A stretch of DNA of 64,000 nucleotides from Cynocephalus volans. Lineage: Eukaryota > Chordata > Mammalia > Dermoptera > Cynocephalidae. This document shows positions 1 through 18,910 of this stretch, piece after piece. The stretch's first letter is position 1, and the number at the start of each line of letters is the position of its first letter. Position numbers and translations under genes: made by a program. The notes under the pieces are model-generated. The model was not told the DNA's origin. It did no database searches and saw only the letters and a list, made by a program, of their open reading frames with translations. Where the stretch lies: NCBI RefSeq assembly GCF_027409185.1, contig NC_084475.1, forward strand, positions 16,140,130-16,204,129. The letters are read 5' to 3'.

Positions 1-681
1 AGGGCCTCTCCCTGCAGCAGGCCTCGCCGAAGCTCTGTCAGCCGCTTCACTCCCAGCATAAGCTTCTTCTGATGCCCTGAGAGGGGTGGATAGAAGCGGC
101 AAGATTAGCTGGGGCTGGGAAGGGCCACCCTGGTCATCCCCAGACCCCATTCCCTCTTCTCTTGGAGACCGCTGGAGGCAAAGGGGGTGCAGCCAGAAGA
201 CCTCAGAGCAGTCCTCACCGAGCTTGTTGACGCCGATCTCCTGCAGCTCCTCCCAGGTAAGGTCAGCCACCAGCCCCATGGAGTCGTAGCCACTGCTCAC
301 CAGCTGCTTGTGGTACTGCGGCAGCCCCAGCGCACACAGCCACTCAAGCAAGTCCGTCTAGAAGAGCGCCATCGTCCAAACTGGCTCCCCAGCCAGAAAG
401 GAAAAGGCACCACAGAGCCACAGCCAAGGGCAAAAAGCCTGTGCCCACCACCCCAGCCACTCACTCACAGGGATGTAGTTAGGCAGCCACTCAGTGATAC
501 TGAGCTGGGCGATCTCTGAGGCGATCTTCTTCCTATGCCCAGGCTTGGTCACCCCGATGGCCGTCAGGTCCTCAGGTGTCATGCGACTGATGGTTGGCAC
601 GTCATAGCCAGCCTGCAGAAAGTGTGCAGTGTAGCCTTCAAGCTGGAATTCACTCAGCCAGTTATGAATGGCCTGTGCATC
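1..681 (-). other. CASKIN2: CASKIN2 tandem SAM-domain exons
   Basis: Exon 469-681 encodes SAM1 ([20 protein letters not shown], then [20 protein letters not shown]). Exon 219-357 plus 1-76 encodes most of SAM2 ([18 protein letters not shown], then [20 protein letters not shown]). Tandem SAM domains are the oligomerising module of Caskins. SAM2 is complete up to the GHQKKL helix and the reading frame continues past the edge. Confidence 0.92.
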
Positions 682-3600
682 CTGCAGAGTGAGAAAGGGG
701 CGCAATTAGCAGGAGGCTGAGCTTGCTGAGGGGCCAAGGCCATAGCCCAGCACGTCGCTCCAGCCTCCCCCAGGGGCCTGGCCTGAGTGGGACTTAGGTC
801 CACACTAAGGCCCTCCCATCCCCCAGTGGACATCACACCTTCCCCTCCAGCAGCTGTTCTGGCCTCACATCTTGGGTGAAGATCTGCTCCCCAGAACGGT
901 AGTTGGCCAGAGGGTGGTGGCTTAGGTTGTCTTCAAGGAGGGAGAGAAACGGAATCAGAGGTGGCGGGGGAAGGGGTGCCATGCTTTCCATCTCCCAACC
1001 TGCGCCTCTCCTAGCCCACCCAGGTCCCATTTACCCTTCCTACCTGCCAGGGACGGGGGGTGCAGTCCCGGAAGCACTTGGTCCTCTCCAGCAGAGGGCA
1101 GGGGCTACACACAGGGAAAGAGCCAACTCACATTCAGGATACTGGCAGCAGGGGGTGGGCCCTGCCTGGTCCCAGCATCCCCTCTCCTACCTGGGCATTC
1201 TCAATAAGGAGGCTAGTGCTGTGGCCATTGGTGCCCTCAGAACTCTGCCCGCTTCCGGCGCTGCGGATGCTGCCCACACTGCCCTCGCTGCCCACACTAT
1301 TCCTGTCACCTGCTGCAGGGGGCAGAGGCACGGGTCAGAGCCCCAGGTGGCACTACCAACAACTGACTGGCAGCTTGCCAAAGCCAGACACCCATACCTC
1401 TGCCCTCTGGGAGGAGGTACCTGGACTGTCTGGGCTGAGGCCCACCCGAGGAAGCTGGCCATACGTAAGAGGGTGCAGGGGATCATCAGCAGGAGGCTGT
1501 GGTGTCCGGGAGAAGCCTGGGCGCAGGGGGGTGGGTACAGAGGGGAGGCGAGGCAGGGGGATGCCCACACGCTTGCTGACCACCTCTACAATACCCGGGG
1601 GGAAGTACCCCACACGGTCTGTGCCCCTTTGGCTCTCATGGATGTGGCCCTTCCAGCGACCATCGGGATGCTGCTCGAGTACCTGTGGCAGGTGGGGGGA
1701 GGGAATGATCAATCCCTGAACCAAGCAAGTGGCAATGGCTGTCCCTGCCACCAGAGTGCAACAGCCCTAGTCCAGCTCTTCCCCTACCCCCACAGAGCTG
1801 GCCACTGATGCCCGAGTTGGCTCAAGTTCTGCCCCTGTTGCCAGCTTCCAGCCCAATCTGCCACGTGCCTCCAGGCAAATAAGAACACCAGAGCAAGCCT
1901 GTTTTCAAATCCCAGCTCCGCAGCATGCTGGCTGCCTGACCTAGGGCAAGTCACTTTAATTTCACTAAGCCTCAATTTTGTCCTCTCTAAAATAAGAAAG
2001 GATAATAGCACTTACCTGCCCTGGATTTGGACAGAATAAAACGAGAGTGCATGTAAAGACCTTAGCTGAGAGCCTGGTAACACAGTAGGCACCCAAATAA
2101 GTATTCTCAAAGGAATGCCTGCACAGGGTCCCTCACCGTGATGACATCCCCTGCCCGGACATTGAGAGCAGTAGGATCGTGGAGGTTCCAGAAATCTTTG
2201 AGCGCTCGGACCTTCAGGATCCCCGAGGCCTCTAAGAGAAAGGAGGGCAAGCGTCATCTAAGAATCCTTAAGGCATCTTCCTACCTGTCCTGTCCCCTTC
2301 ACAAGCCTCCCCCAGGGACATCTGCTCCTCTGCCATTTCCTGATACCTACTGGAGCAGCTCTAGACCCCCTGGGTTGGCTCTTCTCCCACACACTCACCC
2401 CGCAGTAGCTGCTTGATTTCCCGGCTGGCCTGGGAGGTGGTGAACTGATTGACAATGTCCAGTGCCGTCTGGTTGTACGTGTTCCGGATGTTCACATCCA
2501 CGCCCCCCTGGGTGCAGAGTCACGTGAGCGTATACTAAGCACTCTGCCTGTCATCTCTCCCTAATCCCCACAACTACCCAGAAGGTAGGTACTATTATCA
2601 TTTTCAGATTTTACAGATGATGAAACAGAAGCTCAGAGACTGGGTCAAGCATGAGCTCAAAGTCACTCAGCTGGCAAGAGGGAGACCTGGAGTTTGAACC
2701 AGGTCAGTCTGCTCTCTAGCCACATGGCCTTGGCACTGTTCAAAAGGAAGTTAGGCCTCTTCCCTGCTGCCCATGCAAAACCCCACGCTGGTGGCAGTGC
2801 CCTTCCTCCTGCACCTCCCCAGCTGGTCTCAGCACAGGGTTGAGGCTCTACACACACGTGCAGGGTGCCCCCACCTCCAGAAGGAGCCGCACCACCTCGG
2901 TCTTGCCATACAGCGCGGCCTCATGGAGCGCTGTGCCTGTCTTGGTCTGGCGGTTGATCTCAATCCCAGCTCTCAAGAGCTGCCTGTGGGGGGCAGAGGA
3001 AGTCACAGGGGTCATGGGGGCAAGAGAAGAAGCTGACTGCTGGGGGCTAGGAGACCAAGAGAAAGGGTGGAGAGCACAGCAGGTGGGGGCTCGGAGGGGG
3101 CCTCAAAGGTCCCACAGGAAGGGGATGAGCAAGAGGCGGGGGGGAACCCCCAGGGGTACCTGATAACTTCTCTGTGGCCATTCTTGGCAGCCAAGTGCAG
3201 GGGTGTGGTGTAGTTGGGGTCACATGGATCCTTGGCCTCACCCTCCAGTAGCGCCACACATAAGTGGCTGTTCAGTAGCAGCTGGGTCACCTGCGGCACC
3301 CAGCACTCAGTTAGAGCCTGAGACCCACAGATGTCCAGGACTCAGTACCCCATGGGCTGCAGGCCTCACCTTGAGCCGCCCAAACTCACAGGCAAGATCC
3401 AGGGGCGTCTTCTTGGCCTTGTTGACCAGGCACGGGTTGGACTGATGCTGGAGGAGCATTTCTGACTGGGGTGGTGGAGCTCAGTAAGGAGGCCTGGCCT
3501 GCCTGGCACCCTGCCCCTGCCCTGGCTCCCTGCCCCAATGCCACTGTGGCAGGCTTACATACCACCTCATAGTGTCCGTATTGTGCAGCTAGGTGCAGAG

Positions 3601-6600
3601 GGATCTGCCCATCCAGCGAGGCGGCGTTGACAGCCGCAGATGCCCGCAGCAGCAGCCTCACAGGCTCCAGCCGGCCCTGCCAGGCTGCGTAGTGCAGTGG
3701 ACGCATGCCTGGCAGGAGGGAGGGGTATCTGGGGGAGGTCCTGAGATGGTATTGGGGGTGGGGGGAACTGAGAAAAGTACAGAGCCACCCCAGCTGGGAG
3801 GGGAGACAGCCCGAGCGGATTTGATGTGGCTTCACAGGGTTGGGTCAGGAAGAGGCCAGCTGTATGGGGCTGAAGTCAGAGTCCCACTGTGCTCACCACA
3901 GATAATCTGGTGACCCCAGAACAGCAATGTAACCTCTCTGAGTCTCAACCTCCTCATGTGAACAACGGGACATCAGCACCACCCATCACCCCACAGGGGG
4001 GAGCCATTTGCAAACCCAGAGGAGCTATGCAGACAGCTATTGGCACTGCCACATTGGGACAGGAGCAAGCTCTGCTCACAGGGTCTGGATTGGGCCCCTG
4101 CCTGCCAAGATGGGGGCCCATCGGGGTCTCACCATTGCTGTCCTTGATGTCAACAGTGGCCTGAGCCTCCAGCAGCAAGGCTATAAGCTCCAGGCTGCCC
4201 CCCAAGGCAGCATGGTGGAGAGCAGAGAATCTGGTGGCGGGGGCGGTTGGGGGGGAACACAACTCAGAAGGTATCAGCCAGCAGCCCTCACCCTCAAATC
4301 CTGGTCTTCCACCCCAAACCCATCCTAGGGGCTGGCGGGATGGGTGACTCCTCTCCCCGCCCCCCCCCCACCAGCCCTGCCGTGGGAGCCGTGGCAGCCA
4401 GGCCGTAGCATGAAAGGGCTCAGTGTTTGGGCTGAGAGGCCTATTTGTCTGGCCTCCCCCCCATAGCCAGCCCAGGGGAGGGGGCCATGGGAGCAGGAGC
4501 CCGAGGGTTCCTACCCTCCAGGGAGAAAAGGGAGCCCAGCAGGAATCTGATCCAAGGAGGCCCCTCTTGCTCAGGGCTAACTCCACAGGCAGGACCCAGA
4601 GTTCTCAGCAAATACACTTCAAGGGCCATGTTTCAGAGCAAGGGACTCTGGTCTAGGCCCCAGAGGTCTTCTCACCCCTCCCCCAGGACTCTACTCACCC
4701 CCACCCAGTGGCTCTCATGAGGGCTGGGGGGTCACACTCACCCGTCAGCATCCTGGTAGTTGACGTTGAGCCTCTTTGTGGAGCCGAGGAGCTCTGGTGG
4801 TCAGGGCAGGGGGCATCAGGGCAGATCAAACAATGTGCCCTCCCCAGCACCTCACCAAGCACTCCCTCCCCACTGCCTCTCAAAGCCCAGCTGACCTTTT
4901 GGTGTGCAGAAAAGTACCTGCCCCATGGCCCTTTACTCGTCCTGTTCCAATGGCTCCCCACCCTGGCCCGCTGGCCCATCAGCTTGAGGGCACCAAGAGT
5001 AGGGAGTCACTGCAGCAGTGGCCTGGCTTCCCCAGGCCCCAGCCCAGCTTGTTTATAGAGCTATAGGGGGTGGGGCGGGGGAGACTGGCATGATGTGCCT
5101 TCAGTGGACAGGCCCACGGAGCGCATGGTTAGCATTCCTGCCTGAACGGCCCAGGGAGTGAGTCCCATTGGGCCGCGGGGTGTTGGGGGGGAGAGAAAGA
5201 AAAGGGGCACTAGCTGTCAAAGAGCAGGAGATGCCAGGGCTGGACTCAAGGACCATGATGCCCAGCCCTGGGGCATCCCAGAATGGGACATGCTGTGGAA
5301 GGTGGCATCAGACAGACCTATTCCTAGTCCCAGCTCTGCCAGGTGCTAGCTATGTGGTCTTGGGCAAGTCATTTAACCTCTCAGGCTCAGTGTCCACATC
5401 TGTAAAACGGGTTGATCATGGAGTTGTGAATTCAGGCCAGACCCTTGTCAGCATGCAGAAGATGAGAGCTATCACCATATAGTACTCCTTACATGTTGGC
5501 CATTACTGTCACTATGTCACCCCCCACTGTCCCCTAGATCTTGGTGGTTTCTCAGCTTGCCTGGAGAGTAACTGCTGACTCTGCACCTACAGGGTCTCAG
5601 CTGAAATGTCCATGCCCTGGGCAGGGGCTAGGGGCACCTCCTCTCAGGTACAGGGTTCATGCAGGTGTGCTCCCTGCATGAGCCAGGGCACAGGTGGGGG
5701 TAGTCCTTGAAACGTTGGGGAGGAGAAGAGAAAAGCCTGTCACTGGTGGCCCCTGCCCCCTGCTGGAACCCACCCCTGCTGGGAAGGAGGGGGCCTGGCT
5801 CAACCCAGGCTGGGCAGGGTGCCAAGCATGCTGGCCCAGGCCTGCCCCCCAGGCCCTGGTGGGCCCCTGAATACCCCAGCAGCCTGGGCAAGACAGGGCC
5901 TCATTCCAATAGGGAGGGACCAACCCTGCAGTGGGGAGCATGAGATGAGAAGGGATTTAGAGCTGAGCTAAAGGACGCTATGCCAAAAGGGTAAATACAG
6001 AGCCAAGGAAGGACAGAAGAGCTGAAGAGGTGGGGGTCAATGGGAAAAAACACGGACCTCCCAGTTTTCCTCTAGCCCCCTTTGAAAGTCCTTGTCACAT
6101 AAAACCATTTGGGGCAGTGCAAAGAACAGGGGCTCTAGAAACAGAAAGTCCATGTTTCAAAGGCTCATCTGCCTCACTGGCTGTATGACCTTGGCTAGAC
6201 ACAGCACCTCTCTGAGTCTAGGTGAAGACAAGGTCAGCTGGGAAGAGACCAGAAAGTCCTTCACCTGGCCACCCTTCGACCTGCCTGCCAGCCCGGACAG
6301 TTTGGGATGGGGCAGCTTGGTGGTGGGATGCAGCCCTTCCGGGGAGGGGCAGGACAATGTGACAGGAGGGACAGGAACAGGGGCAGGGCTAGGCTGGGTG
6401 GCTCTGTTCTTTCCAGAACAATGGCCGGAAAGGCGGTTGGGGAGAGGACCAGAGTGACAGGGCTGGGGACCTTGGCGGGAGGGCAGAGAGTCCTGGTTCC
6501 TGGCAGTGGCTCCAGGAACTTCCGCTGTGGCACAACCTTCTTCCCCTGCCTGGCTCTGGGGGTGGAAGGGTCGCTCCTGATTTAGGCTCAGGCAGAGGAT

Positions 6601-8759
6601 GTGAGCTCAGCTGGCCACCCCAGCCCACTCCATTTCCTCTGGCCAAAGAGGGAAACCTCTCAGAAAAGGGAGTGGGGGAGGCGGAAGAGGAGGGACTGCA
6701 CCCCTTTCCTCCCAGCCACCTGCTCCCTGAAGTGGACCTGGGTGGGGGTGGGAATGCCAGCTAGATATCAGATAAATGGGGCTGAGGGGGCACCTCCCTC
6801 CTACTCTCTCTGGATAGCCAGAAAGCTCCAGCCAGCCCCCCAAGAAGGAAATAGGGGAGCCCTGACATCTCTCTTCTGGCAGTTTCCTTGCCTCTCTGTG
6901 GTATAAAGCAGAAGTTCCCAGCACCACTTCTGAGAACTGCATTAGAATCCTTGGAGAAGTTTCTAATTTGCAGAGTCTCAGTCCCTTTGTGATGATTCTA
7001 CTTTGGGGGACAGTCTAGGGAGCCTGCACTTCTAGAACCATCTCTAGGTAATCCTGATGGGCAACTGAGCATGAAAGCACAGGAGAGGGCACAGCTTTGC
7101 CTCAGATCTATCACATAATGCCTGTATCACCTTGGGCAAGTCACCATCTCTCTCTGTCTGCCACTTTCCTTATCTGTAAATTGGATATAGAAATGCCTAT
7201 CTCACAGGGAAGTGAGGGGACTTCATTTCACAAACTGTAAGGTTTGCAAATGTCACCTTGCGAGCTCACAGAGGACTGGGAGGGGAGGCACAGAACCGGG
7301 ACCTCACAAGGAGTCCCAGACCCCTGTCACCCTGTGCCTGTGCATCAATTCACCTGCAGGGTGAATTCTCCCCTTTGGGGCTGAGGGAAGGGACCTCATC
7401 TCCTGCAGATGTTTCCCACTGGGCACAGGGGACCTACTCAGAACCTATTCGGATGCAAGGTTCCCGCCACCAGCCTCCAGACCCCTCCAGCTTTCCCTCC
7501 TGAGGGCCTCACTTTGAGGCCCCAGGACTCTGAGGCCAGCCGCGGCTGACCAGGGCCCCACTGGGCAAGTTGCCAAAAACAACACTGAGGTGAGGGGGAG
7601 TGGCTCCCACTCTTGGGCCTCAGGGCCCTCCCCTGGGACCTCCTTAGCACCTTCCCTCCATTCACCTTGTATCTATTTCCCCAGGGCACAGAGATCACCC
7701 CCCACAGTTCTAAGTCCTGTGTCTCCCGCCCTGGTATGCAAGTGGGTATAGCCGGCACCCCATGCCCTAGGTGTGGGTGGGGATACCTTCAGGTAGCCTG
7801 ATGGACTCCTTCCTGTGTACAGAACCAAGGTGTGTCTTGGAGCGATAGCCCCAGCACTCCAGAGGAGACCTCCCATCCAGGGAACTCCTCCTCCAGCCCC
7901 AGCCTGGTGGCAGGAACCACCTCCTGCCCCAGCTGGCTTAGAATCTCAAGGGGACAAGTCCAGTGGCCTCCTGGGACAGCCCAGAGGTCTATGCTCCTTG
8001 GGGGTCTCACCACAGAGGTGGGGTCGCCCATCCATCCAGCCCTGTTAGGACTAGAGCCCCCAGGGCAGATAAGTCAGGGGTAAAAAGGCTTTAGCAAGTG
8101 GTTAGACAGTGATGAAAAAAATTTTTTAAGCAGTAGAACTCTCTTTTTAAAGGATCCCCATGAAGGGGATGGTCTGGTTGAAGTGTGTGTGTGTGCACAG
8201 GGTAGGAGGTGGGATGGAGCTCTAACTATTCAGTCTCTCCCAGCCCACTGCCAGAAACCCCAGGGCTCCTAAGAACACATCTGAAAAACACATTTAAAAG
8301 TCAACACCACAAGGGCAGTAATTTGGTCTGTTTTGTTCACTGCTATGGCCCAGTGCTTAGAACAGAGCCTATCAAGCACAGAATAGGCACTCAATAAAAA
8401 TTTGAATGAATGTTCTTCAACCCTCTCACTTTGCAGGCAAGGAAACTGTGGCCCAGAGAGGTTAAGTGACTTGCCTACGGACACACAGCAAGGGGGACCC
8501 AATTTCCTCTCTGGCTTTCCCACACAGAGGCACTGCTCGCCCAGAATAAGACAATCTTCCCTCTTCAAGTTTGCAGATCACGGTGACCCTACCCAAGCCC
8601 CTCTCTGTGGCCTGAGCACTCAGGGGAGGGGTCTCAGCTGGATGGTCATCTTGCCAAGTACTCACTTGTCTTTGCTGCCTTGACCTTAGCCACCAGTTTC
8701 TGCACACCAGTCACATCTCCATTCTTGACGGCAAGGATCAGGTCTTGTTCACGACCCAT
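1..8759 (-). CDS. CASKIN2: CASKIN2 (caskin-2), 5' 16 coding exons, runs off left edge
   Basis: Cytoplasmic multidomain scaffold of the Caskin family (relative of Caskin1, the CASK partner). Coding exons, read right to left: 8666-8759, 4742-4793, 4133-4230, 3563-3708, 3370-3465, 3160-3290, 2875-2983, 2399-2507, 2137-2231, 1421-1682, 1191-1312, 1044-1104, 839-930, 469-681, 219-357 and 1-76 (cut by the window). All junctions are AG/GT and the phases close, giving 631 codons of about 1200 in the human protein. The start [16 protein letters not shown] has A at -3 and G at +4. Order: ankyrin repeats (about residues 48-250), SH3 (about 280-345), Ser/Gly/Pro-rich linker, SAM1 (about 490-560), SAM2 (from about 561). 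The proline-rich tail lies outside the window. Its promoter is head to head with TSEN54. Exon boundaries are read from sequence; the name comes from recalled similarity and synteny. Confidence 0.95.
1421..2231 (-). other. CASKIN2: CASKIN2 SH3-domain exons and start of linker
   Basis: Exon 2137-2231 and the first part of exon 1421-1682 encode an SH3 fold: the ALKDF start, [14 protein letters not shown], then DGRWKGHI and [11 protein letters not shown]. The usual SH3 ALYDY motif reads ALKDF, so the ligand groove may be atypical, as reported for Caskin SH3 domains. The rest of exon 1421-1682 is a Pro/Ser/Arg-rich, probably disordered linker. Confidence 0.88.
1885..2100 (+). repeat. MIR
   Basis: CCTAGGGCAAGTCACTTTAA and CTCAATTTTGTCCTC, with CACAGTAGGCACCCAAATAA at the 3' end. 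Confidence 0.75.
2399..4230 (-). other. CASKIN2: CASKIN2 ankyrin-repeat exons
   Basis: Six exons (4133-4230, 3563-3708, 3370-3465, 3160-3290, 2875-2983, 2399-2507) encode a run of ankyrin repeats. Visible repeat cores include [50 protein letters not shown] and [10 protein letters not shown]. These are the TPLHxAAxxGH helix-turn-helix signature, so about six repeats, the usual Caskin number. Such stacks bind protein partners; no partner can be read from the sequence. Confidence 0.93.
2535..2710 (-). repeat. MIR
   Basis: Reverse core: TTACAGATGATGAAACAGAA, CTCAGAGACTGGGTCA and AAGTCACTCAGCTGGCAAGA. Confidence 0.75.
5283..5500 (+). repeat. MIR
   Basis: TATGTGGTCTTGGGCAAGTC and ACCTCTCAGGCTCAGTGTCC, then CTGTAAAACGGG. 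Confidence 0.78.
6105..6230 (+). repeat. MIR
   Basis: CTGTATGACCTTGGCTAGAC and CACCTCTCTGAGTCT core, diverged. Confidence 0.65.
6905..7072 (+). mobile_element. MER5A-like DNA transposon
   Basis: Diverged match to the MER5A pattern (AGTTTCTAATTTGCAGAGTC, TGATGATTCTAC, CTAGGTAATCCTGATGGGCA) in a CASKIN2 intron. Confidence 0.6.
7090..7255 (+). repeat. MIR
   Basis: TATCACCTTGGGCAAGTCAC and TTCCTTATCTGTAAATTGGA core. Confidence 0.75.
8325..8500. repeat. L2 3' end (plus) next to MIR (minus)
   Basis: TGTTTTGTTCACTGCTATGG and GGCACTCAATAAAAATTTGA mark the L2 end. GGCCCAGAGAGGTTAAGTGA marks a reversed MIR starting near 8420. Confidence 0.7.
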
Positions 8760-10332
8760 CCTGGCCCCTAGGCCAGGCTCTGTGCTCAGGAGTCCAAGGC
8801 AGAGGCAGGAAACTGGTCCAAGCAAAGGCGTCAGGGTGCCATGCCCCAGCCCCTTAGAGGGCTCCTGGTCCTGGGGAAGCACGTCTGGTGTCCCGGGCAG
8901 TAGGCACTCTGTCAGGCACTGATGGATTCTCCCTTAAGGAGCTGCCACCACGAGCAGGAAAGCCAATCTCTGAGGGGGTGGAGGCTGCGTGGAAATCTGG
9001 ATGGTTATCAGCTTGCAGCTTCCGACAGCCCTGGGATGGGCTGGGACTGGGCACGCCAATCTTCTTGGCTTGGCTCAGGAGCACTGATGCCCACCCAGAG
9101 AGCAGCCAGCATTCCCTCCGGCCTCAGGCAACAGCAGGGGACAGGTCTCAGGGGTCTGGAAAAGGTGTAATGCCTCTGAAGACTGGCCCACACAAGAGTC
9201 CCAGGAGCAGGGAGCCGAAGATGAACAGGACAGGACTTCCAGGGAGCCCCCAAATCACCATGGCTGCCCCTCGGAGTCAAGAGAGGGGCGAGCCACTCAA
9301 AGAGGGGAGGGAATCACCATGTATGAGAGGAGTATGTGAACGGGGGAGGTGGCATTCTGGGAGGGGGAGGCTGAGTCACTCGGGCCCCAGGGCACCTGGC
9401 AGCAACTCAACCTTGGGCAGGAGGGGCCCTGGCAGCGCGACACACTGGGGCAAGCCAGGCCAGCAGCCTGTTCTCCGCAGCCTGAGGCTCCAACACCCAC
9501 AGACAACTGGTGGGCCACGAGGTGGGGCCTGGGAGGGTCAGGGACAGGCAGGCAGGCAGGGGTCACTCCCTGTTTTAGGCGCCTGCCCTCAGATTCCTCC
9601 CTACCTAGGCTTTAATAGCTGGATGCCCCAGCCCTAGGGCTCTTTATGAATTGAGGGGGTGGAGAAGGGAGCTTATGGCTCCCCACTTCTTAAGGGGAAC
9701 TGCCTGATGAACAGGCAAGCTTTATAGCACCTGTTGCTGACCCACACTCACCCCTTGTGTGAGGTTGGGGAGCAGTTGGGCAGAGAACAGAGACAGAGCC
9801 GGGGCAGTGCTAGGGAACGCAGCTCTCGGCCCCCCAAGCCTGAACCTGAAGCCCAGACCCTCGACTTCACCGCCGAAAAGCTTACGTCAGTTCCTCAGCG
9901 GCGGCCAATTTGTTGCCAAAGTCTTGTGGCATGAGACCCGTGCAGGCCCGGGAGCCTTGGCTGGGAACCCTTCACTCCCAAAACGTCCCAAGCCCAACCC
10001 AGAGGGCACTCCACTCAAGGCCCGCGGCCGACACTGGGGAAGGGCGCCCCTGGCAGCGCCTGGGGTCGGGCTGGCTCCCCCGCCCCTCGGAATGCCCCTT
10101 CAGCGCCGCGCAACCCCCAGCCCAGCCCTGCCTCGGCCAACCCAGGAACAAAGCGGCAGGAGGAACCAGGAGGGCCAAGCGCCGGAGGGACAGATGCGGG
10201 AGGACGGAAAAAGGGGGCGCGAGGAGGAGGGAAAGAGCGGAGAGATAGAGGAGCCCGCCGTTCCCGCAAGAAAAGTTAGTTTGTGCCCGCCCCCAGCAGT
10301 GCTGACCCCCAGCTCAGGCCCCGCAGTCTCAC
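8760..10332 (-). other. CASKIN2 5' UTR and first intron
   Basis: This separates the first coding exon from the CpG island. A splice acceptor for the ATG-bearing exon probably lies within about 20 bases upstream of 8759 (CACAG near 8777 or TAG near 8767). The right half becomes CpG-rich from about 9.8 kb, with a CRE-like motif (TTACGTCAG near 9882). No coding potential was recognised in the ORFs here. Confidence 0.55.
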
Positions 10333-10720
10333 CTGTCCCGGCCGCCCCGCCGGGGGTCCGGCTGGCCCCGCTCGGTCCCTGGCACTCCGGACCGCGGCTC
10401 CCACTGGTCCCCCAACCCCCTTTCTCCTTCTCCTCCTTTTCCAAGTCCGGCTCAGCGCCTCCCGCAGGAAATCCCGCCCCTCCCCACTCCCTCCCGCCGG
10501 ATCGGGAGCTGAGGGACCGTCCCGGCGGCGCAGTCGGACTGTCAGTCAGAGCCTGCGGCCGCGCCCCCATCCGTGCCAGGCCCCGCCCCCACGTGCGCTG
10601 GTCCCGACCCAGGGCGCGGGCCGGATCAGCGCATGCGCCCAGGTGAAAAGGATCTGGGTTGGGGGCGTTCGCGCCGCTGGGTCCGGGCGGTGGAGGCGGG
10701 ACGACCTGGGGCTCTAGAGT
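10333..10720 (-). promoter_or_regulatory. CpG-island promoter and probable noncoding exon 1 of CASKIN2
   Basis: Very GC- and CpG-rich DNA with GC boxes. On the minus strand a good donor (GGACAG|GTGAGAC) lies at 10332/10333. It would end a noncoding first exon that splices to the ATG exon near 8.77 kb. The exact transcription start cannot be read; it probably lies between about 10.5 and 10.7 kb. There is no TATA box, as usual for this promoter class. Confidence 0.55.
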
Positions 10721-11439
10721 CTAGATCCAAGGGTGAGAATCCTGGGTGTGACTGGTGAGAGAGAAGACGTGATGGGAAGGGGTTTAGCAACCGAGACCCG
10801 GAGACCCCCACTTGGGAAACCCCCTACCTCTTCACTCCATGCCCCTCCCGGGACTCCCGCAGCGACCTCCGCCCGCGGCCAGAGTCGCCGACCCACAGCC
10901 GCTGGCCAAAGCAATGGTGCCACCTAGCGGGCAGTGTCGGAGCGGCCCACGGTGACGGCGACGGGGACCCCAGCCTCGAGGAGGTGCTAATGGAGGGCTG
11001 GGGTGGTGCTTCAGCACCATCGTGGGCTGGACAGCTCCCCCCACCCCCGGCCCTCGAAAACCTCCTTCGGAGCCCCTCGGAAGGGACGCGACGAAAGACC
11101 CTGAAGGAACTCCGAAGCTCCCTGGGCCGTTCCTGACAGCCCCTGGTGGCCTTCAGTTTGCAAAGCTGGGATTCGGGAACCCATCACTCTCTCTTCTCTG
11201 AACGCTTCATCCCTCTTTGCCCAGCCCGGATGGTGGGGACTAAGCAGCCCTTGGCTGCGGAGGGAAGCGTCACACATTTGACTCTTCATACGACAGTCCC
11301 AGACGCCGGTCCTTCGGGTTTTACTAGAGAGGAGCCCAGAGAAGGACTGGGGACAGGGGAGGGAAGCTCCTACACATCCAGAAACCTGCAAGCTAAACTC
11401 AGCCTCCACGCCCCGGAGTCAAGGCACCCGTTTGCTAGT

Positions 11440-11599
11440 AGGCGCTAGGACCCGGGACGGCCAGAAAGGCGGGAAGCCGGTGGGTTGATCAGAGGACTCC
11501 AAGAGCTCAGGTCGAATCCGCAGGCGCTAGGACCGCGCGGAGCTCCGGAGGTGGGCGGGGCGTGGGCGGGGCGCGCGCGCAGCCGCAGACGGCGGCCGG
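11440..11599 (+). promoter_or_regulatory. CpG-island promoter and 5' UTR of TSEN54
   Basis: GC-rich TATA-less region with GC boxes (GGGCGGGGCGTGGGCGGGGC near 11553-11572) ending at the TSEN54 ATG at 11600. The start context has G at +4 but C at -3, so it is only moderate. It faces the CASKIN2 promoter about 0.9-1.2 kb away. Confidence 0.6.
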
Positions 11600-18542
<6,943 letters not shown>

Positions 18543-18910
18543 CCACACAGCTCTGCAGGAGCTGGAACCTGCTCTGGAGGATCGGACTGTCTATTCTCAA
18601 AACCGCCTCATCTGCCTCCTGTACCCAGACTCTGGCTGTAGCTGCAGAGCCCAGTCTGGGCCTTGGCTCTGGGTGTCTGATACTTGCAAGAGAGTGAAAC
18701 CGTGCCTCCTCCACCTTATCTGGCTGCTGCTGCACTTCCAAGCCCCAGGCCTGAAATTGCTGCCTTGCAGTGACCCCCCCGCTTGGAACTCAGGTCTAGA
18801 TTTCAGAAACCCAGGAGGTGGGGCAGAAGAGAGGACTCTGTGCCTTTAACGAGAGGGTGCCTGCTTCGTGCCATAAAGCCAAAGCCATTAAAAATAGATC
18901 TCTTTCCTGC
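18543..18910 (+). terminator. TSEN54 3' UTR with poly(A) signal
   Basis: About 350 bases follow the stop codon. The first good poly(A) hexamer is ATTAAA at 18887-18892, directly before a T-rich stretch. Cleavage is expected around 18905-18920. The assignment rests on position and motif only. Confidence 0.55.

Larger units (their letters stand above)
4794..8665 (-). other. Long CASKIN2 intron between coding exons 1 and 2
   Basis: This 3.9 kb intron has donor GTGAGT at 8665 and its acceptor before 4793. It holds MIR copies near 5.3, 6.1, 7.1 and 8.4 kb, a MER5A-like DNA transposon near 7.0 kb and an L2 tail near 8.35 kb. I saw no exon or conserved coding block in it. Confidence 0.8.

Noticed and set aside
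903-1808. 301-codon ORF on the plus strand over CASKIN2
   Set aside because: It overlaps several confirmed CASKIN2 exons and introns antisense and shows no protein family features.
5110-5165. Short tRNA-like stretch (GCATGGTTAGCATTCCTGCC)
   Set aside because: Only an A-box-like match; no stable cloverleaf or B box could be drawn.
9759-10646. 295-codon plus-strand ORF in the CASKIN2 promoter
   Set aside because: Same reason: CpG-island composition, no conserved motif, antisense to the probable noncoding exon.
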